In this document: positions 28,601 through 48,871 of the stretch, piece after piece
Numbering within the stretch: the first letter of the stretch is position 1
Layout of the letters: each line of letters opens with the position of its first letter
Source: Acestrorhynchus altus
Taxonomy: Eukaryota > Chordata > Actinopteri > Characiformes > Acestrorhynchidae
DNA length: 64,000 bases
Assembly: GCA_034509495.1 (NCBI GenBank)
Contig: CM067514.1
Span: forward strand, 9,396,165 to 9,460,164
Reading direction: 5' to 3'
Notes under the pieces: generated by a model
Seen by the model: only the letters and a program-made list of their open reading frames with translations
Database searches by the model: none
What the model was told of the DNA's origin: nothing
Program-made: the position numbers and the translations under genes

Positions 28601-31600
28601 TGACTGGTACTCAGTCTATAAGGGCCCATAACTAAAGGTATACTAACTTTTATAAATGTAATTTAATGATACATGGAATTTCAACTTAGCATTTAATAGT
28701 AACCTAAGTAATAGTAAATCAGCTTGAAATGACATAAGAAATAATTATCATTACTTCAGGATACGAAAACAAAAATGTTAACATTATGAAACCTGTTGAA
28801 GTCAAAATAAAGACAGATACATATCATTATGTTGAGATGCTAGACTGTGGACCTCATCCCACATTGTTCACACACTGGCTAGGGGCCTCGTCCGACACCT
28901 GCTACCTGCTACCTACAGGCCTTGTCTGTGCATTGCAAGTGCGGTGTTAGTGTGCAGGCTTTCTCTGACAACACTACGGTAGTGTTAGCTGGCAACGAGC
29001 CAGGATTTATTCAACATCAGTAACATGCCAGTTACAAACAGTTTATTTGTTCATTACTACTAGTTTATTTGTTTATTTTACTAGTTGATTTGTTAATTAT
29101 TACTCATTTTTTAATGTATTATTACTAGTTTATTAGTATTCTCTTGCATTCTCCATAACCACAGTTTCACATAAGAGAAGCTAGAGTCAGTGAGCTCTGA
29201 GGGCAAGGCTTGAGTCCTTTACCAGGAAGGGTCACGTTAAATGACACACAGAACATAACAGATGTCATATTACATGCCACGATACCGTATATACTGAGCA
29301 TATATTTTGGTCCCTACCTCCCTCTTATTTGGGCAGTTTGGCCAAACTAGGGGATCTGTCATTTATATTTTGTACCTATTTTAACCTTTTTATTTATCTA
29401 TTTACTTATTAATTTTATTTCTGTGAAACTGCTCTGTGACAACGTCAGTTGTGAATAGTGCTATAAAAATAAATTTTGATTTGATTTGATTTGAATCTAG
29501 GCTTGCCTGGATTCTCTAGACTTGAGACGCAAAGTAAACATTTAAAAAAAATGAAGCTTGCCTCCCACATCAGTATTGTTTTTTAATGAAGCACTGACTC
29601 TCCTACAGACTATTTCATTTGTTCATTTCTTTCAACCCCTTGACATTTAAACCATGAGCCATGTCTCTTGAGTGCTGCTGTAACTCATTAAAGTAATACT
29701 GCATTTTCCGGACTATAAGCCGGACCGGAATATAAGCCGCACCCGCAAAGTTAAAAAAAACAAAAACCTGGAAAATAACATATGTAACAAGAAAAAGCTG
29801 CACCTCATTTATAAGCCGCATGGTTTAAAGCGTGGAAAAAAAGTAGCGGCTTATAGTCCAGAAAATACTGTAAATATTTTTTGAAAAGATGCAGTAAAAG
29901 ATTTTGCATACAGCATTTATAAGGTCATGTTTCTCACCTTGCTAATTTCCCTCTCTCTCACTGTCACTAACACACGTGTCTCCTCCAGTTCCTCCTGCGA
30001 ACAGCAGAGGCCAGCATGAGGAATAAGAGATTACCTCCACGAACAGTAAACAGTGCTCTTAGATGTGCTCTCTCACTCTGAGGTCAGCATTGGCTCTTTT
30101 CAGTTTGCTCAACCGGTCTTCTGCACAGCTCCTCTCAAAGACTAGCTTTTCATTCTGATGAAAACAAAACGGTGTCAGTGGAGAAATTGCTATGCATTAT
30201 TACTCTGTAAATATTTATTGTGTGTAATGTCACACCTTTTCTTCAATTACTTTGACACAGGCCTTCAAGTGTTCACTTTCCTTCATCTGAAATATTAAAC
30301 GGTTATCACATTAATACGTCATCATCTACAGATGAATTAAAAGGAAATTAAATGATTGCATTCTGTTACTGTCAAAGAGGATAATTTTGAATATTTCCAT
30401 AATTTATTATAAGGTTGTACTTTCATGGATGTTATCTACAAATTATTCTTCACATTACATCTAAAATGGCCCATAACATAACTAACTAAAGTAATACTAA
30501 CTTTTATAAACGTAATTTAAAATGCAAAACTAAATAAAATACATGTAATTTCAGCTTAGCAGTAATTTAGAATTTCAACTTGAAAAAATAAATAAATGTC
30601 ATTCCTTCAAGATACAAAATAAGAATTTTGAGAAACAAAAATAATTTTGAAATACTGTTACCGCTCAAGCCCATGCATGTTTTTAGGCATGGTGCCAACA
30701 GATTTATCTGCTCCAGAGAGTCCTATTGGCAGTACTTCTCTACAGGGACAAGCTGTGTGTGCATTTGCACATTTCTGTCAGCAGTATCTGTATGTTCCGA
30801 TTACAATCATGCAGTTCAGTCCTGCCATTTCCTGATGAAGTAATAAGGCAGTGTTTGCTTTTGAGAAAGAGTCCAGAAATAGCTGATATATAATATTGAT
30901 TTCATTGCCATGTTGTCAAATTTACCCGACTGCAATGAACTGTAAAGTGCCATTTAATCTTTTAATATTCAGTAGCTCCCCCGTGAACCTCAAAGCACAT
31001 TATATAAAGCTTTAAGAACGGTTCAGGAGTGTAACTAACCAGTGTGTGGCTGTTAGCCAGAGTTTTAGTGGCTCTCTCCTGGCTTTCTCTCAGTGTTCTT
31101 CGTGCTTCGTCCAACTCCTCAGACAGAGAGCGTGCTCGCACAACACACAGCTGGGCACTGGTGATATTAAACACACAAAGACACGAGTGCTGTGAGTTAC
31201 TACACATTTTACACACACTAATATATTAGCAAATTTTTGATCCCAAAATGCATAAACTAAAGTTGAAACATTTTTTTCTACATTTGAAACAGGGTTAGTG
31301 GATTATTTTTAGGTTTGTATAAATTTATGATGAAAAAAGAAAAGATGCACCCTGCAAAAATGTGGGTATCCCAACAGACTTGAATTCCCAGAATTAATTT
31401 GACCAATTCCTTAATTAGCTTGTTAAGGCTTTGGCTGGTTCTCTCGAAATGTACTTTATGAACTGAAAAGGTCAGATGATGCCAATTTCAAGGATTTGAA
31501 AAATTTTAAAACACAATGACTTCTCAAAACGTCAAAAAATCAGCAGCCATGAGCTCCTCTAAGCAGCTGCCTAATACTCAGAAAATGAAATAAATGACAC

Positions 31601-33910
31601 CCAAAAACCAGGCAAAGAATATAAGAAGATAGTTAAGAATTTTCAGGTAGATGATTCCTCAGCTCTAGAGATGCATCAATAATATTTTTCAGCCAATAGA
31701 GAACAAAATGAAACTTTTTTTTTTTCATTAATTCCATTACTTTTGCTGATTTTTGTCATCACATACATTAAATAGCCAATATGTATTTTTGTCTTGCTTT
31801 TCAAAATTACAAAATAAGAGCACGCCAGCAGACCAACATACCAACATACCAAGTTTAATATGACTTAAAATAAATAAGCAAACAAAAAAATAATTGCACC
31901 CCAACCAGTAAAAATGAAATAGGTTAATATGACCTTTTGTATATATTTTTTGGCCATATTTGATTTTGTTTTATTTACATATTTGGCCAAATTTCAATTG
32001 CTGAATATTCAGTGCACCCCTACTCATCTTGTTATGTAATCAATGAAGAACAAATGCACAATGAACTCTTAATTGGATTGCAAGAAAAAGATAAAACCCC
32101 TGTTTCATTGTTCATCTTTCTTCTGAAAGATTGATCAGACTCTGTTCTAATGTGCAGCAACACTTGCTTCAAAGCAGTTTAACAAATCGGGAGGATTTTG
32201 AAAAAATCAACTGAGGGGACTATCCCTCCAATGATGCTCCATCCCTCTACACTTCTCTACAATTCCAGAAATGTCTAGTACCTATACCTATACTTTTGTC
32301 CATACAGTGTAAATCTATCACCTTGCCAGTTTGCTGCGCAGCTCAGATACCTCCAGAGTGAGCTGAAGGTTTGCTTCCTCATATTGAGACACAGTCTTCA
32401 ACAAGCTGCTGTTCTGCCCACTCAGTCTGTGCTGGGCATGCTTCAGCTCTGCCACCAGGCCCAGCAAATCACTCGACCCACTGGAGCCAAACGACAAAAG
32501 CAATCCCAGTTGGGCACAGGCGACATTAATCATACTTTACAATAAAATACAATTTTAGTATGTTAAATCGCAAAGCCTGAAAAAGTGAGATGAATCTACT
32601 AACCAATGGCATTCAGCTTGGTCTGTGGAGATGGTTTCGGCCAGTGAAGAAGAGTATTCAATCCCTATGATTGAACAGCAAACACATTAACATGGTCTAA
32701 AACCAAGTGGCCATATTTCCAGATGATCTGATGCTCACCATTACTGGCTGATTTACAGAGGTCAGACCCTGATGCCTGGTAGCTGTCTTCAGATAATCTA
32801 CAAGTAAACAGCAGTCAAACAATATACACTGAAAAGTCTTGGGATATCAGTATGTAAATTGTTTATGAAGTGGCACAATGTCAGGGGATAGTTTGGGAAC
32901 ACCCACACCTGTATAATGCGACACATTATAGCGGGTGCCAGATGGATGAGATATTCCATTTGTGAAGTGTTGCAAGCATTTAACATTCCTCAATCCAAAG
33001 TGTCACCTGTGTACTGTATAGAAGGCATTACCACCTACAGTGGCATCTGACTAGAACTGTCAGTGTAAACAGACGAGCAACTTTGGCAGAAATCGCATCC
33101 ACAATCAATGCAAGACCCCTACAAACATATCCTGCAGGTCAGTGGAGCAGTCTTTAGCTTCCATAGTGTTTGGAATCAGAAGCACCCAGAATACCTCTGT
33201 TAATATCAAACACAGCACCTCGCCTGGAGGTTGGTTAAGAACAAGCTTTAGGGATTCCATCTCTCACCCGTCTTGGCTACACTGAGCAATCCACTTCCTC
33301 ATGGTAGTGTGGAAGGTGTTTCTGCTGACAAGGTGGTCCTGGTCCTCCGGGTCCAGCATTCGTTGAAGGACATCTAGCTTGTCCTGTCCGGGGCTGTGGC
33401 CCGTCATGGCCCGCAGATACTGCAACACTGTGGAGGCCAGGACCTCCCCTGTTGGTGAGAGATATCTCTGAGGTTTGACCCCAACAGCTACCAGGGTACT
33501 GCATTCAAACACTGAAAGAGGAGACTCTACCTTGGCCTGCAGTGTCACATGCCTCGAAAGTAATATTCAGAAGTTCTTCCTCAGAAAATCCATTCATGTC
33601 ATGTTGGTCACATAAATCTCTGTTGTCAGGCCTAAAGGCTGAAACAATGAAAAAGCATTGAGATAGTTGTTGTAATCACTTTAGGAGAAAAAAAAACCTC
33701 TGAAAAACTAAAAGCCTTACTTTCACTGCAGTCAGACATCTGGGAAAGTTCAACAGAGTAGGTTCCAGAGTCAATGGACAGGCTTGGAGCACTGTAGCCA
33801 TGCTGGTCACTATACTGTGCCTTGGGCTGCTGGGATGGAAAGGTGGGCTCACCTTCCTCAGCAGAGTCCCCAGGACAACTCAGGCCCCTGTTCAAGTTCA
33901 GTGAGGCCAT
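441..33910 (-). CDS. irag1: IRAG1/MRVI1-like ER-associated coiled-coil protein, 5' part only (gene runs off left edge)
   Basis: Coding exons in transcript order: 33910-33721, 33638-33531, 33448-33268, 32797-32739, about 32664-32605 (frame not settled to the base), 32480-32322, 31157-31040, 30286-30236, 30154-30077, 29994-29938, 28378-28319, 28171-28116, 28019-27926, 27097-26954, 26848-26754, 25839-25608, 25429-25085, 24971-24830, 9701-9474, 8264-8105, 7710-7212, 3084-2866, 547-441. Apart from the unsettled exon, junction phases fit; about 1147 codons are present. The ATG at 33910 lies 14 nt inside an exon with a TAG acceptor. Residues 84-160 form an EF-hand-like module like that of KASH5. Residues 205-390 form a heptad coiled coil of the KASH_CCD type, and 505-700 are also coiled. 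Residues 745-1110 are Ser/Glu-rich and probably disordered. The MRVI1 domain and membrane anchor of the family are not seen and should lie to the left. Synteny with ctr9 and eif4g2 favours irag1; irag2/lrmp or a KASH5 relative are alternatives. The last two exons and 9701-9474 are the least certain. Confidence 0.6.
1125..1410 (-). mobile_element. Tc1-like transposase remnant
   Basis: Reading the minus strand, this block matches the middle of a common fish Tc1-like transposase gene: the stretch around the GVMVWGxF-type motif, the poly-purine 'cccaaagtgtg.caagaaaa' region and the second catalytic region. It is fragmented by stops and indels. No terminal repeats were found. Confidence 0.5.
2826..2855. 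repeat. (GA)n microsatellite next to an irag1-like donor site
   Basis: An uninterrupted GA run begins about 10 bp past the donor of exon 3084-2866. In the transcript it is a (UC)n tract at the start of the intron. Confidence 0.85.
3093..3148. repeat. (CA)n microsatellite abutting an irag1-like acceptor site
   Basis: About 27 CA units. On the minus (sense) strand this is a (GU)n tract only a few bases upstream of the acceptor of exon 3084-2866, in the place of a normal polypyrimidine tract. Confidence 0.9.
3446..3530 (+). repeat. Terminal part of a MITE family (TATGTCCAAATGTTTATGGAC type)
   Basis: Shares its start and the 'cattcagctactttaagttgcaccca.tgctgacacag' block with the copies at 16878-17215 and 20440-20895. 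Only the first 85 bp are recognisable here. Confidence 0.55.
3780..4320 (-). mobile_element. Decayed Tc1/mariner transposase
   Basis: Minus-strand frames give transposase-like pieces: GVMVWGA-type text near 4100-4160 and a C-terminus resembling DTIRNLYNSMPRPQACC near 3830-3920. Frameshifts and stops break it. It lies in an irag1-like intron. Confidence 0.55.
5140..5215. repeat. (GA)n microsatellite
   Basis: Nearly pure GA dinucleotides with a few interruptions, intronic in the irag1-like gene. Confidence 0.9.
8670..9130 (+). mobile_element. L2-type LINE 3' end (fragment)
   Basis: Two plus-strand frames give reverse-transcriptase C-terminal text of the L2 clade: LHSLASC near 8710, MLAYKAKNGPAPPYK near 8752-8796, then LTVFKRRLKTHLFQEYL near 8955-9006. 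It ends in the typical tail 'gcccctctggataaatgccatgaatgtaaatgtaa'. One frameshift is visible. It lies between irag1-like exons. Confidence 0.7.
10120..10440. mobile_element. Internally deleted Tc1-like element
   Basis: Left end 'ggttagtcacaacattaaaaccac' and right end 'caattggtcagttttaatgttatggctg' are imperfect inverted repeats typical of a fish Tc1 family. Only about 270 bp remain between them, so no transposase can be encoded. Confidence 0.55.
10839..12036 (+). mobile_element. Tc1-like transposon with both ends and TA duplication, transposase dead
   Basis: Inverted ends CAGTGGG..TTTGATACAC and GTGTATCAAA..CCCCACTG are flanked by TA at 10837-10838 and 12037-12038, the expected target duplication. 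At 1198 bp it is shorter than a full Tc1 element (about 1.6 kb). Transposase-like segments around 11200-11830 read on the plus strand but carry stops and deletions, so it is non-autonomous. It lies in the 15-kb irag1-like intron. Confidence 0.85.
13390..13600 (-). repeat. Fragment of the dispersed MITE family (reverse orientation)
   Basis: The segment containing 'ggaattccatagcttcttgag' is the reverse complement of part of the copy at about 20565-20610. No ends are visible. Confidence 0.5.
14405..14640 (+). repeat. Dispersed MITE-family copy
   Basis: Contains the family landmarks 'gtggacacccttcta', 'ggcgtgggctaaaggggtata' and 'gagctgtggagcattgg', shared with copies at 16878 and 20440. Truncated at the 3' end. 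Confidence 0.65.
14850..15490 (+). repeat. Non-autonomous DNA repeat common in otophysan-type genomes
   Basis: Landmarks include 'cagtaacactgacatggtggtggtg', 'ctcagtgtcactgttggac', 'gtcctgaccattgaag' and an end 'catgatgttatgattcatct'. The block at 21500-21600 shares 'acactgacatggta'. I recognise the pattern as a widespread dispersed repeat, with no coding capacity. Confidence 0.55.
16661..16695. repeat. (TC)n microsatellite
   Basis: An uninterrupted CT run of about 35 bp. Confidence 0.9.
16878..17215 (+). repeat. Near full-length copy of the dispersed MITE family
   Basis: Starts 'cactatatgtccaaatgttt' and ends around 'cccaatacttttccgtacag', with the family's internal landmarks in order. This is the best reference copy in the window. 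Confidence 0.7.
17910..19804 (-). mobile_element. 5'-truncated L1-type LINE flanked by a 17-bp target-site duplication
   Basis: The 17-mer AACAAGTTCCCCCTCCT occurs at 17910-17926 and again at 19788-19804. Between them lies about 1.86 kb reading on the minus strand as L1-type reverse transcriptase. A 600-bp frame (19570-18971) includes FEPLAQAIRQ-like text, the YVDD catalytic core (FISLYVDDVLLYL, the usual YADD changed to YVDD) and LTYLGIK. Later frames (18595-18353) resemble the Cys-rich C-terminus. A short T run next to the left duplication (17925-17930) is the poly(A) end. The 5' part is missing and several frameshifts are present, so it is inactive. Confidence 0.85.
20440..20895 (+). repeat. 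Dispersed MITE-family copy with extra internal sequence
   Basis: Starts at 'gctgacacagatgtgcaaatgcacac', carries 'gtgtgggctagaggggtata' and ends 'cagtacttttgtccatatt'. It contains about 100 bp (20520-20640) absent from the copy at 16878. Confidence 0.65.
21285..21425 (-). repeat. Dispersed MITE-family fragment, reverse orientation
   Basis: Contains 'tatacccctctagcccatacc' and 'gggtgtccacaaacat', the reverse complement of the family landmarks. Confidence 0.6.
24125..24330 (+). repeat. Dispersed repeat ('tttacagaaatccag' family)
   Basis: Landmarks 'caaatctaatttatttgtacagc', 'gcaaagcagctttacagaaa' and 'ggaaaaacaccctcagag' are shared with 60060-60290 and, in reverse, with 60605-60820 and 29380-29500. 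It has no coding capacity. Confidence 0.6.
27535..27712. repeat. Degenerate minisatellite of (TGGTCATGC)-like units
   Basis: About a dozen variants of 'ggtcatgctggtcatgc' in tandem, with 'aaccagcatggt' forms mixed in. Intronic in the irag1-like gene. Confidence 0.7.
29380..29500 (+). repeat. Dispersed repeat tail
   Basis: Contains 'gaaactgctctgtgacaacgtcagttgtgaatagtgctataaa' and ends in a (TTTGA)n run, like the tail of the copy at 60605-60820. Confidence 0.55.
29699..29870. mobile_element. Palindromic MITE copy 1 ('ttttccggactataagccg' family)
   Basis: 172 bp with inverted ends 'ctgcattttccggactataa' and 'ttatagtccagaaaatactg', flanked by TA on both sides. It is about 85-90% like the copy at 62719 by eye. 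Intronic in the irag1-like gene. Confidence 0.8.
30655..30835 (-). repeat. Dispersed MITE-family fragment, reverse orientation
   Basis: Carries 'aggcatggtgccaacagatt', 'ctccagagagtcctattgg' and 'gtgcatttgcacatttctg', the reverse complement of the central part of the family seen at 16878. Confidence 0.6.
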
Positions 33911-34439
33911 AGCCACTGAAGAATCTAGAGGAAAATAATAATGCAGCATTACAAACTAATTAGATCATTCCCCTAATCTGCTCTGTCAAGCTGCCATGAA
34001 ACTGATAATGGTGATTAATGAACTTGCAATTGCAATTTAAAAGGGTAATTGCACTGCATTTCATTTTGAGTGGTTTGATGTGAAATGGTTCATTGTAGAG
34101 AAATGTAATGACTGATTTCTTTGCAGCAGTGGTGGCAGGAGGTGGTTGATGTCTGCAACACATAGGAACCTTTACATGTTTACATGTTTGTGAACATCTC
34201 TACCATGAATAATAATAATAATAAAAATAAATAATAATAATGCTGTTTGAGGCAAATTCTTAGACTTTACTATGTTTCTCTAGAATAGAGCACTGTCACA
34301 TTAAACCACTCTGAATGACTTTGTACATTTCAATTATCGCTGGATATTGGTGGAGACATGTCAACTCTGTCCACACTAAAACTACCCCCTGGTGGTGTGA
34401 ATGAGAAGCCTTTACTGCTATGGACTAGAATTATGCTGT

Positions 34440-34860
34440 CTTTAGCAACAAATACACTTGTGCCTCCTGCACTCATACAGCCTGCCTTTGCTGTGCCCGA
34501 ACTGCTGGTGCGATGATCTGGGGAACCACTGCATATGACAGTTGGTCACCCCTACTACACATATGAGGGACACTAAGCGCTCAGAGTTACATCTTGCAGC
34601 CATGTGTTGCCTCTCATGGCAGGACTTCCAACTGTCATTTTTCAGCTGGATAATACTTGCCCACACACAAGGGTTTCCCAGGAATGTCTCCACCAGACTG
34701 CAAACATTTCCTTGGCCTGCCACAGATTTTTCCCCCAGGACCAGCTGGGATGCCAGCTTCGGCAACCTATGAGTGTGCAGGATCTCCAGGTCCAGCTGCA
34801 ACATCTGTGGGCATACATACCTGAGGCCATACAGAACATGTGTACCTCCATGATCAACTG
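34440..34860 (+). mobile_element. Tc1/mariner-type transposase relic
   Basis: Plus-strand frames give FQLDNTCPHTRVSQECLHQ (a decayed FQQDNARPHTA catalytic motif) near 34640-34695, then VQDLQVQLQHLWAYIPEAI near 34785-34845. A frameshift separates the two pieces and stops lie upstream. Confidence 0.7.
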
Positions 34861-36139
34861 AATCTCATCTTGTATCTTGGGTAAAGGTGATCCAGCAGAG
34901 TAGTACAGTCTCACTGTTTTAGTAGTTTTCCCCAATAAATGTATAGTTTTACAATAATTTTATAATTACTTAAATATATCATCATTGCAATTACACATTC
35001 ATTCAATTACATCTTTTTCCTGATGTATATTTATTTCTCACTGATTGTAATCACGCACTATGGAGCTTATACTGTTAAAAATATTATTTTGAGCAATACG
35101 GTAGACAAACAACCTTTGGATCCATACAAGGCTTCTCTGTAACAGAGATGTGTGAGTGTGAAGAACCTACACATCAAGAGATCCTTATTAAGACCTTTTA
35201 AAGGTTATTTACTCTCTCACATCTCTATCATTAACATTTTAGACAAAAATGGTTCTTCTTTGCTGGCATCACTGAAGGAACCCTGTGTAGTGCCTCTATT
35301 TTAAAGTGTTGAAAAACTGCAGGAGATATGCTGTAAACATATGGCACACTGACTCGCCTCAATGGCACTATTAATCTGAAAAAAAGGTCTCATAAAACAT
35401 ACCTGTCCAATGACCGTTATCCTCCCGACACCTCCATTCTGCTCAACTTTAGTGCCCACTGTTCAGACACCAGCTATCAAAAACGAGGCATGTTCTAAAT
35501 GCTTCATGCTGGCTTCACTGTAATATGTGAGCAGTGTCCTGATGTCCAGAACTGACTGTGCTGTTCAAATAGAACCCCCTTCAAAGCTGATCTTGAGAAA
35601 AAGGCTTTGTCTGTTTTCATCTCAGTACACACACTGCCACACATCAAATCCAGCTGACATGGCTCCCCCCACCTCCCCCCAACCCACTTATTTTGCAGCC
35701 TGTGTGCTCGTAACAGGACACAATGTTGTAATGGACCATTTTAATTAACATTCTGCCATTTTCCATATCAAATGATTCAGCTAGACCCATGCGCCACACT
35801 AAACGAGCCTCCCACTCACTCCTCTTTTTGCCCAAAGGCATAACCAAATTCCGAAGAATTTGCACCAGGCTGGTCAGAAATTCACTGAACAAGCTCATAG
35901 TTTCATCTCTGTCATTTACTATTATTTGCATTATTTTTTAATGTCATTGTCGTTCTTCTTAATAGGATTATAATCATTAGACTGCTAATAAAATTATTAT
36001 TGCTATAATTTTTTTAAAGCAAATATTGTGAATATTAATAATTATTGTGTGGTATTAATTGTGTTAGGTTAACAATGGCATTGGTTTGTTGTTACATTAT
36101 TATTTAGCCACCACATACTTTTCTTAGCCATTTTCTGAT

Positions 36140-36360
36140 GTTGGGAAGAGGTTGTGGCATGTTGGCTTGGTGGTTTGCATGTTTGCCTCCCAATGCTGGG
36201 GTCTTTTGTTTGAGGCCCTATCTGGGTGGAGTTTACATGCTCTCCCAGTCCCTGCACATGCCAAAAAATGAATATTGGTAGAACTGGCAACTCTAAATTG
36301 CCCTGGTGTGAATGAGTGTGTAAGTGAATGTATGTATGTATGCCCAGATTTGCATTAGCA
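36140..36360 (+). repeat. SINE-like dispersed repeat fragment
   Basis: Landmarks 'tggtggtttgcatgtttgcctcccaatgctggggtc', 'tctgggtggagtttacatg' and 'actctaaattgccctggtgtgaatgagtgtg' follow the order of a very common fish repeat. The middle is deleted. Confidence 0.6.
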
Positions 36361-37150
36361 CTCTGTCCAGGATAAAAGTACTCACAGCGCTTCACTTTTT
36401 GCACATTTTGTTATGTTTCAGCCATATTCCAAAATGGATTAAATTACCCCCCCCCCCCCTTAAAATTCTACACACAATAACTTATGATGACATAGTGAGA
36501 AAAGTTTGTTTTGAAATATTTGCACATTAATTAAAAATAAAACACAAAAATATAACATATTTAGGATTTCACAGCCTTTGCTCAATACTTTGACACCAAT
36601 TACAGACTCAAGTCTTTTTGAGTATGATGCTACAAGCTTGGCACTCAATCTCCATCAGATTGGATGGGGAATGTTGGTGCACAGCCATTTTTAGATATCT
36701 CCAGACATGTTCAATCAGGTTCCAGTCTAGGCACTGGCTGGGCCACTCAAGGACATTCACAGAGTTGTCCCAAAGCCCCTCCTTTGTTATCTTGGCTGTG
36801 TGCTTAGGGTTGTTGTCCTTTTGAAAAATTAACCTTTATCCTAGTCTGAGATCCAGAGTGCTCTAGTTCAGGTTGTCATCAAGGATGTATCTTTCCCTTG
36901 ACCCTGACTAGTCTCCCAGTTCCTGTTGCAGAAAAAAGTGACCATTGGTTTCTTGGTCACCTCCCTGACATGACCTCCCTCATTGAGACCTTCAATGCAG
37001 CACAATGCTTTCTGTACCCTTCCCCAGATCTGTGTCTCAATACAATCCTGTCTCTGAGGTCTACAGAGACGTCATTGGCTTGGTTTGTGGTCTGACATGC
37101 ACTGTACTATGGGACCTTATATGACCATGTGTGTGTCTTTCCAAATCAAC
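36358..37150 (-). mobile_element. Tc1-like element, internally deleted
   Basis: The left end ('tactcacagcgcttcactttttgcac', then 'gttatgtttcagccatattcc') and the reverse-strand transposase C-terminus (36600-36930) are followed by the N-terminal part (36950-37100). The centre of the gene is missing at about 36930. A 13-bp C run lies near 36447-36459. Confidence 0.7.
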
Positions 37151-38039
37151 ACAATTTTCATTGCAAAGACTGTGAAAGACTGAGAGGACTCAGTAGCTGA
37201 AACAATTCTTACAATCAATAAGAAAGTAAACAGACCACTCTGTGTTAAAGAGTAGTTGTGTGTGATGAAGCGTTGCTATGCCCTCATACATCACTGTAGG
37301 TTCCCCTGATGCCATCACATCATTATACAGTTTCCTTCCTTTGTATCGAACTGCACTGTGAGATAATGTTATCCATTAAGTGTGCACTGTGGATATTTGA
37401 GTTTACTAACTTAATACATACTCAGAAAATAACTACACTAAGTATTAGTGAATAGAGGTCAGTGGAGAGACTCAGGCTATTTCCTGATAAACTGAGGCAG
37501 AGTTACAGAGACAGCAGAGTCACATGGGGGCGCTCTCACTCACGAAGTATGGAACAACAGTGTAATTAATCAGCCTTCAAACATTTGTCTTCTGGAAATC
37601 ACTCATTTTACCTAAATGCTACAAGACGTCTGTGTATGAAAATGGTTGTAAACAAAAAGTATATTTAGAGGTTATTTACACTTTAGTCTGATCTCAAAAA
37701 TATGGAAGCAAGCACCTCCCATATCAGTTAAATATGGATCGGTTAAATTTGTTTTTAGGTTTAAAATTTGAGACAGTTCTGTGTTTTCATTTTTTACATA
37801 GATGTTTATCATTATTAGTTATTATTAGTTTTGTGACCATTTCACTTTAGGAGCTCAATAGTAGGTGTAAGTGTAAGTTTCAGCAACAACTTTGTTTAAA
37901 GGCTACTGCACATACTTTATAATAGAGTATGTTTTTATTCTCTATAAATGATATTTTTTCTGTAAGAGAATAAAAACTTACTCTATTATTTTTATTTATT
38001 TATTTTTCTCTCGGGTTTTTTATTTTCCCAATGTAATAC

Positions 38040-38348
38040 ATTTTTCTCTCTTTTCAGAGGGGACTTTTAAACCGGTGAGACAAAGTAAAGAGGGGGGATA
38101 TTTATTAAACTAAATAGACATTAATGTCTCCTAATACCTGTAATTTCTCTATGATAAATATAATATCTATCTCACGTTGATACTGGGCTTTGATCAATCT
38201 CTGTCCTGATGTGTGGGGACTTTTATTTTGCTGTGAGCGCTGGAGCGGAAGTGTGGGTTGTTGTTCTGAGCAGCAGGTTGAGGGAGAAGCTGGAGCTGAA
38301 GAAATCTCTCTGAGGACAAACGCGTCTCCGCGTCCAACGGCCTTCGCG
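38040..38348 (+). promoter_or_regulatory. ctr9: Probable ctr9 promoter and 5'UTR
   Basis: The 120 bp before the ATG are GC-enriched relative to flanking AT-rich DNA, with no clear TATA box. An ETS-like GCGGAAGTG lies at 38245-38253. No splice acceptor is obvious between there and the ATG, so the 5'UTR is probably unspliced and short. The ATG has G at -3. Confidence 0.45.
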
Positions 38349-47776
<9,428 letters not shown>

Positions 47777-48261
47777 GTCTGATATGATAGAAATGTACTT
47801 TTGTCAGGGGGTGTTTCGTAAAGAAGGACTTCTCAGATAGCTGGATAACATAAGCCAAAATTTGAGGATTTTCCACTGTCATTGTCCCTCTCCTCTCTTT
47901 CTTTTCGACACTTTATTTTGGGCTTAATTTCTGTAACTGAAAAAATTGTAAAACCATTGTTTGTGGAATGCCCCCTGTGTTGTTTTTTTTCTTTTTTGTA
48001 CCACCTTAGCTTTTTAGCTGTAATGATTGTTCATTTTTGATTTTTTTTTTTTTTAAGTTTTATCAGCTTGTGAAGCTGCACATGATGCTTTGATTACTTA
48101 AAAATGTCAGATTCCTTTTTTTAAGGGATAAACTTCACCTAATGTTTTGAGTAAAGGCTGTTGAAGAATTCCTCTTGTGCTTTTGACTTCAAAGTAAACC
48201 AAGCTGGTGGGAATGGAAAGATTCTGGTACAGATGTGTACATTTATAAACTGTGTTGAAAT

Positions 48262-48267
48262 AATAAA
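48262..48267 (+). terminator. ctr9: ctr9 poly(A) signal (AATAAA)
   Basis: A canonical hexamer about 490 nt after the ctr9 stop. Cleavage would fall near 48280-48295, giving a 3'UTR of roughly 0.5 kb that is U-rich around 47980-48060. Confidence 0.7.
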
Positions 48268-48865
48268 AATACATTTTTAAAAAGCGATGCACTTTCGCTG
48301 TAGCTATCATAGTTTCACCAAGTGAAATTATGTATGTTGGGGTACCTTCGATTGTATTGCACGTTTCTCATTTCCTCTTCATTCTGATGGGTGATGTGAA
48401 TGTTTCCTGAAGCTGTATGATTTTATGCACTACTGCCACTCTCCTACTCTGAGGTCATAATCCTCTCCAGAGCCAAATGTTCTGTTAAGACATAATTCCT
48501 TTCTGAATATGTATCCTGGGTGAAAGGAACTTTAAACTGACTTGACAAAATGGCAGCTGTAGAATCATGTTCTTACTCTGCTGACTGGAAATGGGAGAAC
48601 AGTGTCCGTCGTTGCCAGTCCAGGCTGGAACTTCGCTACTGCACAACAGAACTTTGGTAGAGCTGCACAAGAACCTCTCTCCAGAACAGTAATGCTGCTT
48701 AAGCAGAGTTGGGTAAACTCTACCACCTCGTTCCACATGCTTCCTTTAATTGTAGAATATTTGTTGGTCTATTCATCAAGAATAATTATAGTATCAATAC
48801 AAATCAATTAATTCACATTTTGATCAAACTTTCTCACAAAAGGCCACAGAATCCTGGTGTGTAAC

Positions 48866-48871
48866 TTTATT
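48866..48871 (-). terminator. eif4g2: eif4g2 poly(A) signal (AATAAA on minus strand)
   Basis: TTTATT on the plus strand reads AATAAA in the eif4g2 sense. It gives a 3'UTR of about 1.0 kb from the stop at 49878. Other weaker candidates exist, so the cleavage site is not certain. Confidence 0.55.

Larger units (their letters stand above)
33911..38039. other. Head-to-head spacer between irag1-like and ctr9
   Basis: This 4.1-kb stretch must hold the irag1-like promoter and any non-coding first exon, but I could not place them. It contains a mariner-type transposase relic (34440-34860), a SINE-like fragment (36140-36360) and an internally deleted Tc1 element (36358-37150). Confidence 0.4.
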
